Below the pieces are notes generated by a model. The model saw only the letters and a program-made list of their open reading frames with translations, had not been told where the DNA came from and did not search any database. Both the position numbers and the translations under genes were made by a program. Shown piece after piece: positions 12,301 through 25,800 of a DNA stretch of 64,000 nucleotides (the stretch's first letter is position 1; each line of letters begins with the position of its first letter). Origin of the DNA: Marchantia polymorpha subsp. ruderalis (Eukaryota; Streptophyta; Marchantiopsida; Marchantiales; Marchantiaceae); the NCBI GenBank assembly GCA_037833965.1, contig AP031357.1, positions 20,170,001 through 20,234,000 on the forward strand, given 5' to 3'.

Positions 12301-14600
12301 ATTCAAATTATATATATGAAAATCGATGTGTTTTTCAATCCAAATGTTACTTTTTAACTATATTATATTTCAGCTTGCACAATATTTATGTTATAAAAGC
12401 TTGATATTTAATAATTGAAATATACAAACTCTTATTTCTATTGTTAATAATAACTTAAATCTTGTATCAACTCTATATGAGATAAGGTGGATAAATATTA
12501 GATTTAGCTTTAACCATAGTTAGGATTTAGAATTAGGTTTTATTCTAATCAATATATATATATGAGAGTGAACCACAACTTGCATTGAACATTTTTGCAG
12601 GTTTTGCAATAAAGACCTTGATTTGGTGAACACAGCGTGTATATGTTAGCTTCATCTTATGTATGTGTGTGTTTTTCTTTCTTTGTTGATTTGTTGTCTT
12701 TTTTTTACATCTACATGAACAAATATTATTTCAAGAACTCATCATTGGTGTGTATATATTTATTTACAATCATGAACTTATTTTTTGCAATTTATTTTTA
12801 ATGTATTCAGAAGAAATGCAATGAAAAAATAATTTTATTGACAGATTTTCTTTAAAAATTGTCATCATTTCAAACAACTAATTGCATTGATAGCAACAAT
12901 AATAGCACAATAAACAGAAAGAACGACGTTTTTTAATGTCTGCAAGAAAAAAAAAATGTTGAAATTACTTGTGACAAAAGCAACTAAATAATAAACTGTT
13001 CAGATATCAATTATACAGTATTCTTCATAAAAAAAATATTGATCACTTTGATCTGTTTGTAAAATCGCATAAATAAAATGCAAATCATGAGCTCATAGAT
13101 TTTACCAGTTGAGAAAAAAGATAAAATTATTCTAGGTGTTTCTTTCTTATGTTCACTGTAAACATATGTGATCTGAATACAACAATTTATCATACCATCT
13201 TTTGCTACTTACTAAATTTTAAAGAGATGACAAAGAAACTCATTTTGCAATGCAATTTTCACAATAATGCCAATATTTGTCTTAAATTTGTGATTATTTA
13301 AATTTGTCTTTATTTGTGATTGTGATTTATTTAAATTTGCAAAGAAAAATTTATATAATATTAAGCAAACTACAATTATTTTTTATCAAAATATAAATCA
13401 ACAAAATTTGTGTAGTTACGTAAAATACACTAAACATCACAGCAATATTCAAAAAGAAAATAGTACAAGCAACTCATCTCATAACTTTATACGTTACGGG
13501 ATGTTAAATCTAACTTCAGTTTCAATTTTGAAGCTGATTTATTTCCAATATTTTTTTAAAAAAATAATAAAATAATAATTGTATGAGCAAATGTTTGATA
13601 AACATATGTTTTTGAATTATATTTAGAAATATACGACCTTAAATAGACACTAAGATTTTTCATTTAAAAAATAAATCTAATAATTTATATTTATATATGA
13701 ACATCAATGATATGTTTCTTTGAAATATGTGCAAATATTTTTCTTTAGATGTAGAGATATTTATAGATGTTTGTGTTGTATGATCTGATATTATACATTA
13801 AAACTGTCAGTTGGCCAAATATTTACTTTCTTACATATGGCTTATAAAAATTAGCTTCACATTATATAATACATGTTACAATTATATATTACATGTTTGT
13901 CATAGAACATTAACAAATCACAAATGAAAATCTTAGACCCGTTGATTACTTGTTTTTGAAATTATTGTATGGATTAGGTTATATAATATATTATATTATT
14001 TATTATCACATACTTGGTACTTATCAATATAATTTTATTAGTTTAATATTGAAATTAAACCAACATGTACTGTGTATTTTATGCAATAAGAACACCAATG
14101 GAATGTAAATATGTTATACTTTATAGATTTTATCTTGCAGTGTGGATTTCCTTTGTTTCAAATCCTTTCACCTTTATTGGTGCAGATCAATGAAGAAGCA
14201 ATGATATTCTAATGGGTAAACGAAAAAATGGCTTAGTCAAAATGAAATCTGATTAAGACTAAATTTGGATTTACAATAGTATACTAATTCTTTGGAGAAA
14301 AGGACTACTGATATTAATAGAAGCTTATCATTCTCCATAGTCACGTTTGGAATGTTTTATCGACGATGTAAACTTACTATGGCATAAACAGTTTGGTAAA
14401 TATTCGGCGTCGCTCCGACGCAAAGCAGTGCAAGATCGAGTTGGAGAATCTTTAGTAGAAGCGAAAGCTTCGTATGAAAGTTATTTGATGTTGAGTATAT
14501 TATAACCAAAAAAACAGGATGCAGATTCAGAAAACCCTTTGTATACAAATACGAGAGGTGGAGAATGAAAGGAGTCATTGCAAAAGCTTTTCCAATTGAC
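9331..14600. other. Very AT-rich gene-free block
   Basis: More than 5 kb of extremely AT-rich sequence, full of poly-A/poly-T runs and short ATT/AAT words. No frame is longer than about 70 codons and none resembles protein. The segment at about 12540-12620 (tatatatatatga, then gcaataaagacc) resembles the end of an old LTR, with a poly(A) signal-like caataaa, but no partner repeat was located. I see no RNA gene. Confidence 0.55.
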
Positions 14601-15539
14601 GTTTAATATATATCACAAGAGAATACGAAGTACAATAGAAGAAAGTTAAGACGAAACCTGGCCAAGGGTGGTGAGTATAAAAAGACTTAGTCTTTCACGC
14701 GATGAATCTCTACCTGTCAGTTGCACCTTTAATGCGGACTATATCATGCATGCAACTGATGAGCATGGGTAGTAACCAAGGGTTCAAACCAAACAACACC
14801 AATCAAAACATACTATAATCCTCCTAGCAAATAAAAACAATATACAACAATACGAAACTACATATCGTCTGAACTATTGAACGCAAAGAAGCAATGATAA
14901 ACTTTTCCCATGGAAGTAGATGGCATATGGGAAGTTAAACATACCGGTGAAGAATTTAGTTATGAAGCTTTAGGTCGTCTTGGTTCACAAGATAATTCAG
15001 AAATTGTAATGGAAATATTTCGGCCATGCCGGGGAAGTGATTGATCGGATTTTTGGAGTACCTCGAAGAGTCATCCCCCCGGGTATTTGGAACTTTGTGC
15101 TACTTAGTTTAACTTTGTAATAAATTAATTAGCGGAGGGGAAAACATGGATGAACGTTCATGTAAAGTCATTGGATAATCTACATGATAAACCGTAGACT
15201 GTAAATATCTGCATGATTTAATATTCGCCCGGACCAATCACAGCTCTAGAGGAGTGAGCTACCGCTAGGGAGGGAAGGACAATCATAAAGAGACAAAAGT
15301 AACAAACAGTCCGATTTGTTATTTCCTTTTCTGCGGCCTGCCTTTTCTTTTAGATACTTTGTTCTTCCCTATCTCTCGTACCGGTTTGGTCGGTTCGTAA
15401 CATACAAAACAGTTGGGGTTACGGTAATGAATAAATTATTGAGGCCGCGAAGCTTTTAGCTCGCCAGGGGGCTCGGAAAGCAGGGCAGAAAAAACAGGAA
15501 TAATCTTTTCATCGAGGCAAGAGAGCTCGCTTCACCGAC
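14601..15539. other. Intergenic transition with one tiny unexplained frame
   Basis: Composition rises from AT-rich to balanced toward the PRT6 upstream region. An ATG-initiated frame of 44 codons lies at 14910-15044 on the plus strand (starts MEVDGIWEVKHTGEEF). Its codons look protein-like, but I do not recognise it and it may be an exon fragment or chance. The words AATTAATTAGCGGAGG follow. Nothing else was identified. Confidence 0.35.
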
Positions 15540-15967
15540 TATCGTGCACCCGGGAACATCATTACCACGGCGACATGGCTCCGTCCGGCTCGTCCGCGCC
15601 GGTGAGTCGCCGAATCCGTCCGGTCAAACCGGTGCAACCGGTTACATGTCGGCGTCCATTTAACGCAAAAGGCGGAGGTAGGTGGGCGGCGATCGCGAAG
15701 GGCCGGTGGGATGTCGCCGTGGTTTCTCGTCATCATCAGAGCGAGGTGCCGGTAAAGGTAAGGCCACCACGGCGGGCGCCCGGATCGCGATCCCCAGAGC
15801 GAAAAGGAAAGGAACGACCGGCCGGACCTTCGGGCGGAGGCCGTCCTTTTAGACCGCGGTTATATGACGGAAAGGGCACGGGTTAAAGGTGGTTTCCCCT
15901 TCAGGTTGTTTTTCCCCGCTGGTCCATGAGCCTCCTGCTCGCTCGCTCGGTTCCTTCCTTCATCCTG

Positions 15968-15990
15968 CTTCCTTCCTTCCTTCCTTCCTT
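15968..15990. repeat. (CTTC)n microsatellite
   Basis: About five to six tandem CTTC units lie upstream of the PRT6-type gene, continued by an imperfect ATTC pair. Confidence 0.7.
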
Positions 15991-16265
15991 CATTCATTGC
16001 TTTTGCTCTTGCTCAGGCTCTTCTTCGCTGCAGTGGCTGCTGCTTTTTGCCCAATTGCATCGAGAGGAGGAGGGGGGTGGGGGTGGGGAGGGGGGGAGGG
16101 CAGGGGGAAGGGTGCAGTTCACGACGACGGGCGTTTTTGTCGTGCTGTCCGCGAGAGAGGCGGTGGAGAAACTGGGATTTGGATTTTGCTGCCTTTTTGG
16201 ATTTGTCGTGTAACAGTGGGGAGCGACGCAGTAGGGTAGGAGTACCTTGTGCGCAATTTGATCCA

Positions 16266-16322
16266 TCGTCGTCGTCGTCGTCGGCAGACGGGGTTCGGTT
16301 GCGGGGAGGAGGAGGAGGAGGG
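16266..16322. repeat. (CGT)n and (GAG)n trinucleotide tracts
   Basis: Six CGT units at about 16267-16284 are followed some 20 bases later by (GAG)n at about 16304-16321. Both are in the presumed PRT6 leader. Confidence 0.6.
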
Positions 16323-16408
16323 CCCGCTAAGGGCTAGAGATCGTTTGTCGCTGCGGTGGACGAGCTTCCTTATGCGGAGGTGGGGGGACGCGCGAGGGCG
16401 GACGTCGC

Positions 16409-16426
16409 AGAGAGAGAGAGAGAGAA
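16409..16426. repeat. (AG)n microsatellite in the PRT6 leader
   Basis: About nine AG dinucleotides lie inside the purine-rich part of the presumed 5' UTR, within the candidate upstream frame at 16372-16509. Confidence 0.65.
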
Positions 16427-16817
16427 TAGAGAATTGTTTTGGTGGAGAGCCCAGCGAGACGCAGCGAGTGGGAGAGGAGGGAAGGCGCAGGAGCGAGGAG
16501 CGGCGATGAAGGGAATGATGGAGGAGGAAGAGGAGGCAGGACGATGAGGGATGGATTGTGGATGCTGTGACAAGGGGGAGGCAGAGGACGAGCGAGGAGA
16601 CAGCGAGACGGTCCGACGGGTGCATGGGCATCGGGTGAGAGGAAAATTGTGCAGGCGGAGTGGTCGGGCGTCCGCGGCGAGGTGGAATTTTGGTGGATCT
16701 TGAAGGGTGTGGCAGTTTTGGCGAGGCTAAGGGGAGAGTGAAGGATATGCAACAGCGGCAGCTTCTGACGTTGGTGTACCTCTTTCATTACCACCAGGTC
16801 TGACCTTCGGCGTTGTC

Positions 16818-19800
16818 ATGGACGCTGCGGCTTCTCCTGCATCTTCTACTAATCGCGCAGCTGAGGCCGGTTCCGCCGGGAGCAGTGCCGATTCTGCCGC
16901 CTCTACTGAATTGGTCGTCAAGGTTGGTGTCTGGAGGACCCTTAGCACTCAGAGCTGGAGATTTGATTGGAGCTTTTTGTCCGTTTGTGTTCTAGTCGAG
17001 ACTCTCTGTCCATCTGTCTTGAATGGCTGTGTCCTCTTTATGTTGACGATCCATAGTCTCCTGGAAATGGGACGAGGTACATAATTGTTTAGGTCTCGTC
17101 GACCTGTTGTTCGCGTAAGTGGCAATTGGCTCACCGAAGCTCACCGAAGACAAGCTATCGTTACTAACCGTTCATCAGTCCCCCGATAGGTGCCGCATTA
17201 CATCGTCGCTGCGTAGTTTTTATCTAGACGGTTAGGTTTAAGATACAATCTGCCCAAGTCAGCCATAGAGGGACCTCATTGTGAATGCTGATCAGCTTGA
17301 TCAGCAGGGAGTGGTCTGTTCTCGCAATCTCTTCATCAATCGAATGACGAATATCATGAATATTTGTCTGTGCCAATCCGCGTTTTAGCAAATCGCTTCT
17401 CTGGCCTATAATTGGCACAGCAGCTTGCTCTATTCACGCATAATTTTTCAGGGACGCTTCCCCAGTTGTAATTGAGATTTAACCCGAAAAGAAAATGCGT
17501 AGGTTTTGAAATCCATCAACGTGTTGAATTGCAAACTCAAAACTACTTCTTTGATTAAGCTCACCTTTTACATCTTATAGTTACAGGAAAAAGAATCTGC
17601 TCAATTCCTGGATGCTTGTAACGTACTGATAGAGATGATGTCATTCATCTCACAACGCTCGCATGGAGACGAGCGGCACGTTTTCTAAGAGTCCTATACG
17701 GCAGAATGTTTACAGTTTTGAATTCAGTAGATGTGGTTTGAATTACTTTCTGAAGAGCATCGAGTCTTCCCACTCAGAGTTTCTGCCATGGACGTTTGTG
17801 AGGTTTTACAGTTTTTACAGAATTAGTAGGATCTTGCATGCAGTCATGGATGGTTCACTGACATTGAAATAAATTTCTCCATTTGTTTTCCTTCTCAGCG
17901 GCTCATCAAGCGAGGAATTCCTGCGAGATATGCGGAGAGAGGTCCTGAGGGATTGATAGAGTATGTGAAGGAGGATCAGTCGCGAGTTCCTGACGTGGTG
18001 GGGGCTCTCTTTCCAGATCATGAAGAGATTAAGGATCCAAATCAGCCCGGGGATGAGACACAAGCAACTGCTTGCAGAACTGCATATCTAGACATGTGTC
18101 AAGACGCAGTGTCCTGGGTGCAATGGTTGATGTTTGGACGAGACCCAAAGGACGCTCTTTCCGACACTGCGGTCGTATGCAGCGGCGCTAGAGGCATTTG
18201 TGGAGCTGTGTGGGGCAGCAATGATATAGCTTATCGTTGCAAGACTTGTGAGCATGATCCCACTTGTGCAATTTGCGTTCCCTGCTTCAAAGCTGGGGAC
18301 CACAGTAACCATGATTATTCTATGATCCGCACAACTGGAGGGTGTTGTGACTGTGGAGACGTTACTGCCTGGAAACAAAATGGATTTTGTGTTAAACACA
18401 AAGGTCCCGGACATGTACCTTCTCTGCCACAGGATTTTGTAGTGTCAGCTGCACCAGTGCTAGAAGCTGTCCTGATCATCTGGGTTTCTAAACTAGAGAA
18501 AGCACATCATGCCTCCGAAGGAAAACCCAAAAAGTGGATGTCCATGCCTAAGGCGGAAAAAGTAGCTTCACAAACATCTCTTGCTATCATTAAAATGCTT
18601 TTGGAGCTATGCCGTGCTGGTGAGAGCATGCTGAGCTTCACTGCGAAGTACACCGGGATGAAAAGCATCGGCGTATTGGATGCCTTATTAAAGACCGAGT
18701 CGTTTATGTCGAAACATGTGATAGAGAGCTTACATGAGCTGCTCTACAAGCTGCTTGGCGACAGCAGTTTCAAACACGCATTTGCCTTAACATTCATTTC
18801 TCACTACCCTAGGTTCATGCGGGACTTAGTGGCTGAAGAGCTGGCCAATCCTTCCAGTCCTAACGCAATGATCTCTAGGACCAGGGATCATGCAGTTTTG
18901 AGCAACTTCTCTGTGCAGATCTTCACAGTACCGACCCTCACGCCCAAGTTGGTCCTTGAGTATAAGCTCCTCGATATGCTGATGGCGTCTATAAAAGATT
19001 TTCTGGTTGCTTGTGTTGGGGAAGATGGTCGTCTTCTGGTAAGCTTTCGTTCATTTTATCCTGTCTCTGCCGTTGACAGCAAAATGGAAAGAACGAATCA
19101 GCCTTCTGGTTTAATGGGTACATCAGGCCTTATAGGTGCCATCAAAACGATTCATCGTCGGACCATTATTATCAAAATTTTTAATGCTTTCTGGACTGAA
19201 CATATTGTTTGCAACTTTTTTAGTTATTTTCTCCTCAGCCTCAAATTTGCTTGAATGTCCTTTGCTCTTTTTTTCTCGCTTGTTCTATATCTCGTCGAGA
19301 CCTTTGATGGTTATACCTAGATTAGCGTTTCTTCGGTCCCTTACATGCTAAGCCCTCGCGCCTCCTCATTGCCATTTTATCTGTTTTCGCTTGCTCTCAA
19401 TTGCATTGAATCAGCATCGGCCTGGACTGTATGAGAGTTTTCCTTCGGGCTTCATCCAAGTAGGTTACCGTATGCCGATTTCATATGTGCAAGATGTTTG
19501 GCTCTCATCATCTTGACTTCAAGATGCAGGTCACGATGGAGCGTTACTGTACCAGCACGCCTTTTAATCCACACATTTCAATTTTACTCATAGTCCCGCC
19601 GTTCATCCTGAGTACTTGTTCTCAATCTTGCTATAAATATACACCGTCTGCAACTAGGTGACTGGCGGTTTCATATAGACTTGCTCATCTAGCTAAGCTC
19701 GCGGCCTTGATGGATCTTTACTGTACTGGCACACCTTTAAATTTACACTTTCTAATCGCACTGAAAGTCCTCCTGCTCGTATCGAGCTTATATTCGATCT

Positions 19801-22800
19801 CGCTGAGTAATCGAATTGTAAGAAAGCTGCAAGTCCGTGTCTGCATTAAACTGCTAGTTCATTTGTTTCACTTATCTACAGTCGGTTGCCGAATTTTGGT
19901 AACTCATGAAGCTTGGGAGAAAGCGATAACACAGCCTCTTTTCTCTGACAAATATTTCCAATTTTGGTTTCTATTGTTGCAGGTAAGCAAGAGCCCTATT
20001 AGTGGTAGGCTTTATAGTCGCGTCACAGAAGATATTCGCTATGTGATGACTCATTTTGAGGTCGCTCAGTATGTAACACAGCATAGAAAGGATCTATGTA
20101 AGGTCTGGCTGGAAATACTGGCTTTTGTGCAAGGCATGCACCCTCAGCGTCGAGTGACTAGTATACACGTGGAAGAAGAGAATGAAGATGGGGATGCGGC
20201 CTATCAATTGGAGGTGCAGATGGCCACCATCCATCCCTTATTTGTTCTTGGAGCAGCCTCCCCGTCTGTCTCATTTCCTGCAGAAGGGAGTTCTCTTTCC
20301 GGTGTTACCAGTGTTGAGGACTGTGCTGACGACGATGACGACAATATGTTCGTTAGGCACGCAAAGGTGGGTCGAATAAGTCCGAAAGAAAGGAATGATA
20401 TGGACATGGGAAGTTCCAGTGGAGCTGATGTTGAAATGGCTGATGTCGCCAACGCTAGCTGTGCTGGAGCCGACGAATCTCAATGTACAGAGAGTATATT
20501 CGGTGTTAGAAGTAGAGATGGGAGAGGAGCCCAGCAAAGCGTAACAGCTGTTCCTGCGCATCAGTTAATATGGCTGATCTCTGAGTGTGTAAGCATTATC
20601 GACAAGTGGCTAGCTGTAGATAATTCCAGGGAACTTGCGAAAGGTCCTGGGAAATCGGTAGCAGAGAGTGGACCTGCTTCAGTGCAACACAGAGGATCAC
20701 TCTGGAGAGGTAGAGCAAGAGGTCTTACAAGAGGAACAGCACGGGCAGCCGCTGTAGCAGAGCCTGCCGCCCCTGCAGCCACACCTCCCGCTGTGGTCGA
20801 AGGTGAGGGTGGTCCAGGAAGAGGTTTGAGGGAGTGGCTGCGAAGATCTAGACGACCTTATGCGGCGATAGCCATACTAGATGAGGATCGAGGCAACTCA
20901 AGGGCGTCTGGAGTGTCTGCCAGCGGCACAGACTCTGCTGACATGGATGTCGATACTGCCGGAGTCTCAGAAACAGTGAGATCACGTGACACTTCTGGGA
21001 CAGAATGGTGGATGTGTACAGACGATTCAAGTTCTCTTTCCAGAGTAGGCCAGTCTAACGCAGATGGTTGGCCGAAAGTGGACTTCGATGTTAGCCGCCA
21101 GGATGTGTCCTTTCACATACCTCTTCATCGGATGCTAGCGCTCTTATTGCATAAGGCCCTAGAGATGCACTCAGTTGGTATGGAGCCAGGATCTTCTAGT
21201 GAGAATCCGAAGTCCACGAATCCGAGTCCTCTAGAAAATCTTTCAACCTTGTCTCAGCTTTTACCTTCAAAGTATCAGGTACCTGGTTTTGCTGCAAGTT
21301 TAATGGAGCATCCACTGCGGCTTCAAGTGTTGTGTGCCCAAGTACAGGCCGGCATGTGGCGTAGAAATGGTCATCCCACCAATTCCATCTGCGATGTTTA
21401 TCGCACAGTTCCCTGGTAGGTATAAATTGGGTTTCAGAGGTCTTTGTGATTGGTTTTCGTGACTTGGGTACTGTTTGTTTTTTTAAAAGTGTTCGCTTCC
21501 AGAAATATATCAATCACTTTTATTTCGCACATCACAACTTTGATTGCACTCTTAGACTGCCCTGCTTGTGTTGAGATAGGGATTTGCTGGATCTTATCTA
21601 TACTGATTAGGCGAGAGTATCTTTAGAGAGAGGGAGTTAGATTTTGTGTCTTACGGATATTGTGTCGTCCATTGAAACTGTTTCTGGTCTGTTATACCGG
21701 GGTCATTTTTGCTGTCAAAACTCTCTTAAGATAGTTTTTTGGCAGCAGAAGTGAATGATTATTTTAAAACAGGTTACTGAGTTGTGGAATGTTTGATAAT
21801 TTCATCTCAGGTGCGAAGACAGTTTGGAGCTTGACTTGCTGATGCTCCAGTGTTGTGCTGTGCTGGCACCTCCTGAAAAATTTGCTGAGCGAATACTATC
21901 ACGATTTGGTCTATCTGAGTATTTCAATCTCTTTCTCTGGCGCCCAAATGAGTACGTTCTTAATAATATACACTTCTGAGTCTTCTCAGTTGAGGCTGGC
22001 ATTTGCTGTTAGAACTGGGTGGTCAAAGGGACTAATTTTCTTATTTTTATGAATTCTCCTTGTCTCAGGTATGAAGCGAGCCTCGCCCAAGAGTTTTTAG
22101 TCTTGCTCATCCGAATATGCACAGAAAGAGGCTTCTGCGGATTAACTCAAAGAGAATCTTTGAGGAGGGAGCTTATACAGAGGTTGGCCGTTGCAGATGC
22201 CACCCATAGCTCACTACTCAAAGCACTTCCTCGGCGCCTACAAGATAGTCCTTATTTACATGAGTGCCTGACTGCTGTAGCGAACTATCGGAGACCTTCC
22301 GGCATGCAACAGGTTCGTGATTAACGATGTTCTATCGTTTGGTAGTATATGTTGTACCGTGTTCTTTAGCCTGTTTCTGGAGAGAAACATGCACTAAGGA
22401 TCTCACCTAAACGCACGAATACTGCGTCGGTCCTTTAAACTTGTGGTGGTCTTGTCACATTGTCACTCACACAAAGTGAGAGGTTTTCTGTCCTTTCAAA
22501 CCGTACTTTCTTTACCTTTTGAACTCAATTAGGAACACTGTTATAGTACCTGTTTAGACGTGAGTCGGTCTTATCACCTATTACCAACCCACTTGTGCGT
22601 CACATTGTCACTCTCACAATTTCTTTCCTTCAATCCGTATTTCGTTAACTTCCTCCTCCCTTCACTCTCTGAGTCTCTCTGCTCGTACATAGAGGTTCCA
22701 GAGAATGCGTGTCTACAACGTGAACAGATTTTGTAACGGACTTTTGTTTTCTTGGATGTTCTGTGGAACTCTCCTTCTTACAATCATATGATTTTCACCT

Positions 22801-25800
22801 TTCTTGAACCATCACATCATTTGTAAACATTGCTATGGTTTTACATGTAAAGTAACAAATGGTTCCCGTTTTTTCCGTGTTTCGGATCCAACTATTATAA
22901 TAGTTGGATTCCAAACTAGAAATGTTAAACTGTGAATTCACGTATTTGCTGGAATAAATTTCGACTTTCCTGTTGGGTTAGTTCTAGTCTTAAACGACTG
23001 ATGCTGGTTTGAAAATGATGATCCCGAGTTCTTGAATCCAAGACTTCAGCCTTTGACAGGGACATATTAATGCAACTGCTGCTTATGGAACTATTCACGC
23101 CTAAAATGATCTCTTGTTACTCGTCAATGGAAAGACTTCAGTTATCTTGTCCAATCACTTGCTGTGCATGTATCGGGTCCCTTCTCGCCAGACACTCTTC
23201 AGGTACTTAGAGGCCCTGGTAGAAGATATACCTTCATCTTTCACGTTCTTGACTTTGTCCTTTACTTATGAATCAGGGAAAATATGTGCTGAAGGAAGAG
23301 TGCTGGAGTGAGTTGGATCTCTATCATCCACGATGGAGCCCACGAGAGCTACAGTGTGCAGAGGAGCGATATCTCAGGGCTTGCAAGGCTTCTCCTGTCT
23401 TTTTGCAGTTACCACGATGGAAGAAGCCATATTCTCCGCTTCAAAATCTTGGCCGCTTTGTGGTCTCAGGAACAGTGCATGAGATATTGCTCTCTGTATT
23501 CTTTCATGCCGCATTCTCTATCAATCCTGGGGATTCTCGAGCCACGGAGGGCTTACTTTTCACTGGATTGCATTTACTTGCATTGGCTCTTGATGTGTGC
23601 TCGTCGGCTAATTATAACTGTGAACATGACAAGAATGCAAATGATGCTGCGTCTAGTCCGGAAGGTATTGAAAGCAGGCTACCGTATTCGGGAAATATGA
23701 ATTCTTCAACGTTTAAGGTGTCTAGCCCCAAACATGCTTCCGTTGAAGAAGAGAATGAATTGCCTCCACTTTTAGCACGTTCCATTCACAGGGAATTTGT
23801 CGGTGGTGCTGTTGGTTCTGATGCTGGGATGACGGAGCCACAGAGCTTATTGTCATTGTTAGTCATGCTTCTGAGAAAGTACAGCTCAGGTGAAGGTGTA
23901 ATGGGCACAGTTGTGGAAACTAGCCAATATAGTGCAGGAGACTTGATCAAATCCTTACTACTCAAATTTGCCGACCTGCATCGAGGATGTATGTACGAGA
24001 TAGAATCCTTGGTACCTGAAATTCTTCACAGGCCATCAGCTGCATTAAATATCGCTTCAAATTCGAATTCTGCGGGTGATAAAGAATCTGAAGACAAGCA
24101 AGCTGTAACAGATGTTGAAAAGCGTAAAGCCTTGGCCCGAGAGCGTCAAAAGGCGATCATGGTAAGTGGATGGGTTAGAATCACCGTTGTTTTCATACTG
24201 AACAACTTACATTAAGAGTGAAATATGTTATTAGAATTTTATTAATTTACTAGTGCTTCTTTGAGTTCGTCGCTAGTCATTGTAAGTTTGTGGGTGTGTG
24301 TCACATCTTCGTCTTTCATTCATCTCGTTGATTTTCCCCGGATTGACAGTTTCTTTTGAAAATTCATTAGGCGAAGATGAAAGCAGCCCAGGACAGATTT
24401 GTGGCTAGTTTGAAAGACGAAAATATTGACCGAGAGAAAGCGGAGGCTGTTTCAAAACAAACAAGGGAGTCTGTGGAAGTAGGTGAAGGCTCAAGCGAGG
24501 ATTCTAATTCCACGCCTTGTGCTCTTTGTCGAGACACAGGTTCCTCCAGTCAGCTATGTTTCTTGACTTTAGTGCAGGTAATCATTACGGTCTCGTAAAT
24601 ACCAGTGTATGTCATGGAAGTATCAATAGGTGCAAACGTGTCTCATATTTATCGGAGCATGACTCTTCGAGCTGACCCCATTAGACGTCTGTTAAACTTG
24701 TACTTCTTCTTGTCGAGAAGGAATGAGTTTGAGCTTCTACATGAAGTGGAACTAGAAAGAACTTATTCGTGGTGTATGAATCCTTCAGAAATTAATTGTT
24801 ACTTGTGCCGTAAGATTGTGAGATGAGATTACATGCAGCTGTGTTAACAATATGATCGTAGTTGTGGAATGTAAACTGTTCTCTGTACTAAGAATTTTCT
24901 TATACTTCACAGAAATCCAGATTACTTGCTCTTGCTCAAAAGCCAACCCCTTCGTGGGAAAGGGCGTCAGCCACAGTTGGAGTATCCTCGAGTGACAGAG
25001 GAATTGATGGTGGCAGGAACGCATCCGAAAGTGGAAACGTGGAAATGTACACAACAGCACACCTGTGGAATTGGATACAGGAAGCACTTGGTGATGCTGC
25101 TACCCGAGAAAGGTTGCTTGAAGGAGAAGCTCTACTTGAAGTGTTTAGGAATGGGCTGCATCCTAGAAATCCTGTTCGATTAAATGCTGTAGGCACACCT
25201 CCTGCGAGAGCCGTGGAACCTGCGGACACGGAAGTAGATGAGCCCGAGATCAATGGAGATAACAGCGAAATCGAGACCTGTCCAGAGACACTGCCTCTAC
25301 ATCCTACCAACTGGTGGGAGGAGGAATCAGTGCCTCAATTTTCTGACGAATGGACTAGTAGTAGAGAGCTGAACCTTGTTACAGTTTTGGCTGAGTATGT
25401 CGCAGCTGTCTCTAGAGATCGGAGGAGGCAAGGGGAGAGAGAGGTGCCAAGAACAGTTGAAGTGGAAGTTGCAAGAGAAGGAGGACCGATACGTCAAAGG
25501 CGGATAACACCAACGCGCAGTAATTCAGATGCTTTTGTGATTACTGGTCTTGGGATGCATGACACATCAGGAGTGTACTTATCTGCATGTGGACATGCAG
25601 TGCATCAGGAGTGTCTCGATCGATACGTCTCATCTCTTTTGCAAAGGTGAAGTACTTCAACTTTAGATAAAAAGATTCATGAGTATTTATCCCGTGGAAG
25701 ACTGAACGCAAGATGTCGTAAATCAATCGGTGCCAGTCCGCATCTTGTGTCGAAGTCAGTGGATGTTTTTCGTTCTCTGGGTGAAGTAGTGGGAGTCCGC

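Larger units (their letters stand above)
15540..16817 (+). promoter_or_regulatory. GC-rich promoter and 5' UTR region of the PRT6-type gene
   Basis: This is the only GC-rich stretch upstream of the PRT6 start, and it stands out sharply from the AT-rich DNA to its left. It moves from a C/T-rich part (about 15900-16020) to a strongly purine-rich part (about 16060-16560), as in leaders of long plant housekeeping genes. It holds (CTTC)n, (GTC)n, (GAG)n and (AG)n tracts. Long frames are open here on both strands, but they are low-complexity Arg/Glu/Gly or Ser/Pro strings caused by the composition. If transcription begins upstream of 16370, an upstream ATG at 16372 would open a 46-codon uORF ending at 16509. 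A splice-like ccaccag before 16800 leaves a 5' UTR intron possible. Confidence 0.45.

Noticed and set aside
15889-16794. Many long frames of Arg/Glu/Gly or Ser/Pro strings
   Set aside because: They are caused by purine- and pyrimidine-rich microsatellite-like DNA in the PRT6 leader, and they overlap in all frames.
19707-19982. In-frame open sequence just upstream of PRT6 exon 3
   Set aside because: It is open by chance. The join 19038 to 19983 keeps phase and matches the PRT6 family order directly, and the extra residues have no family counterpart.
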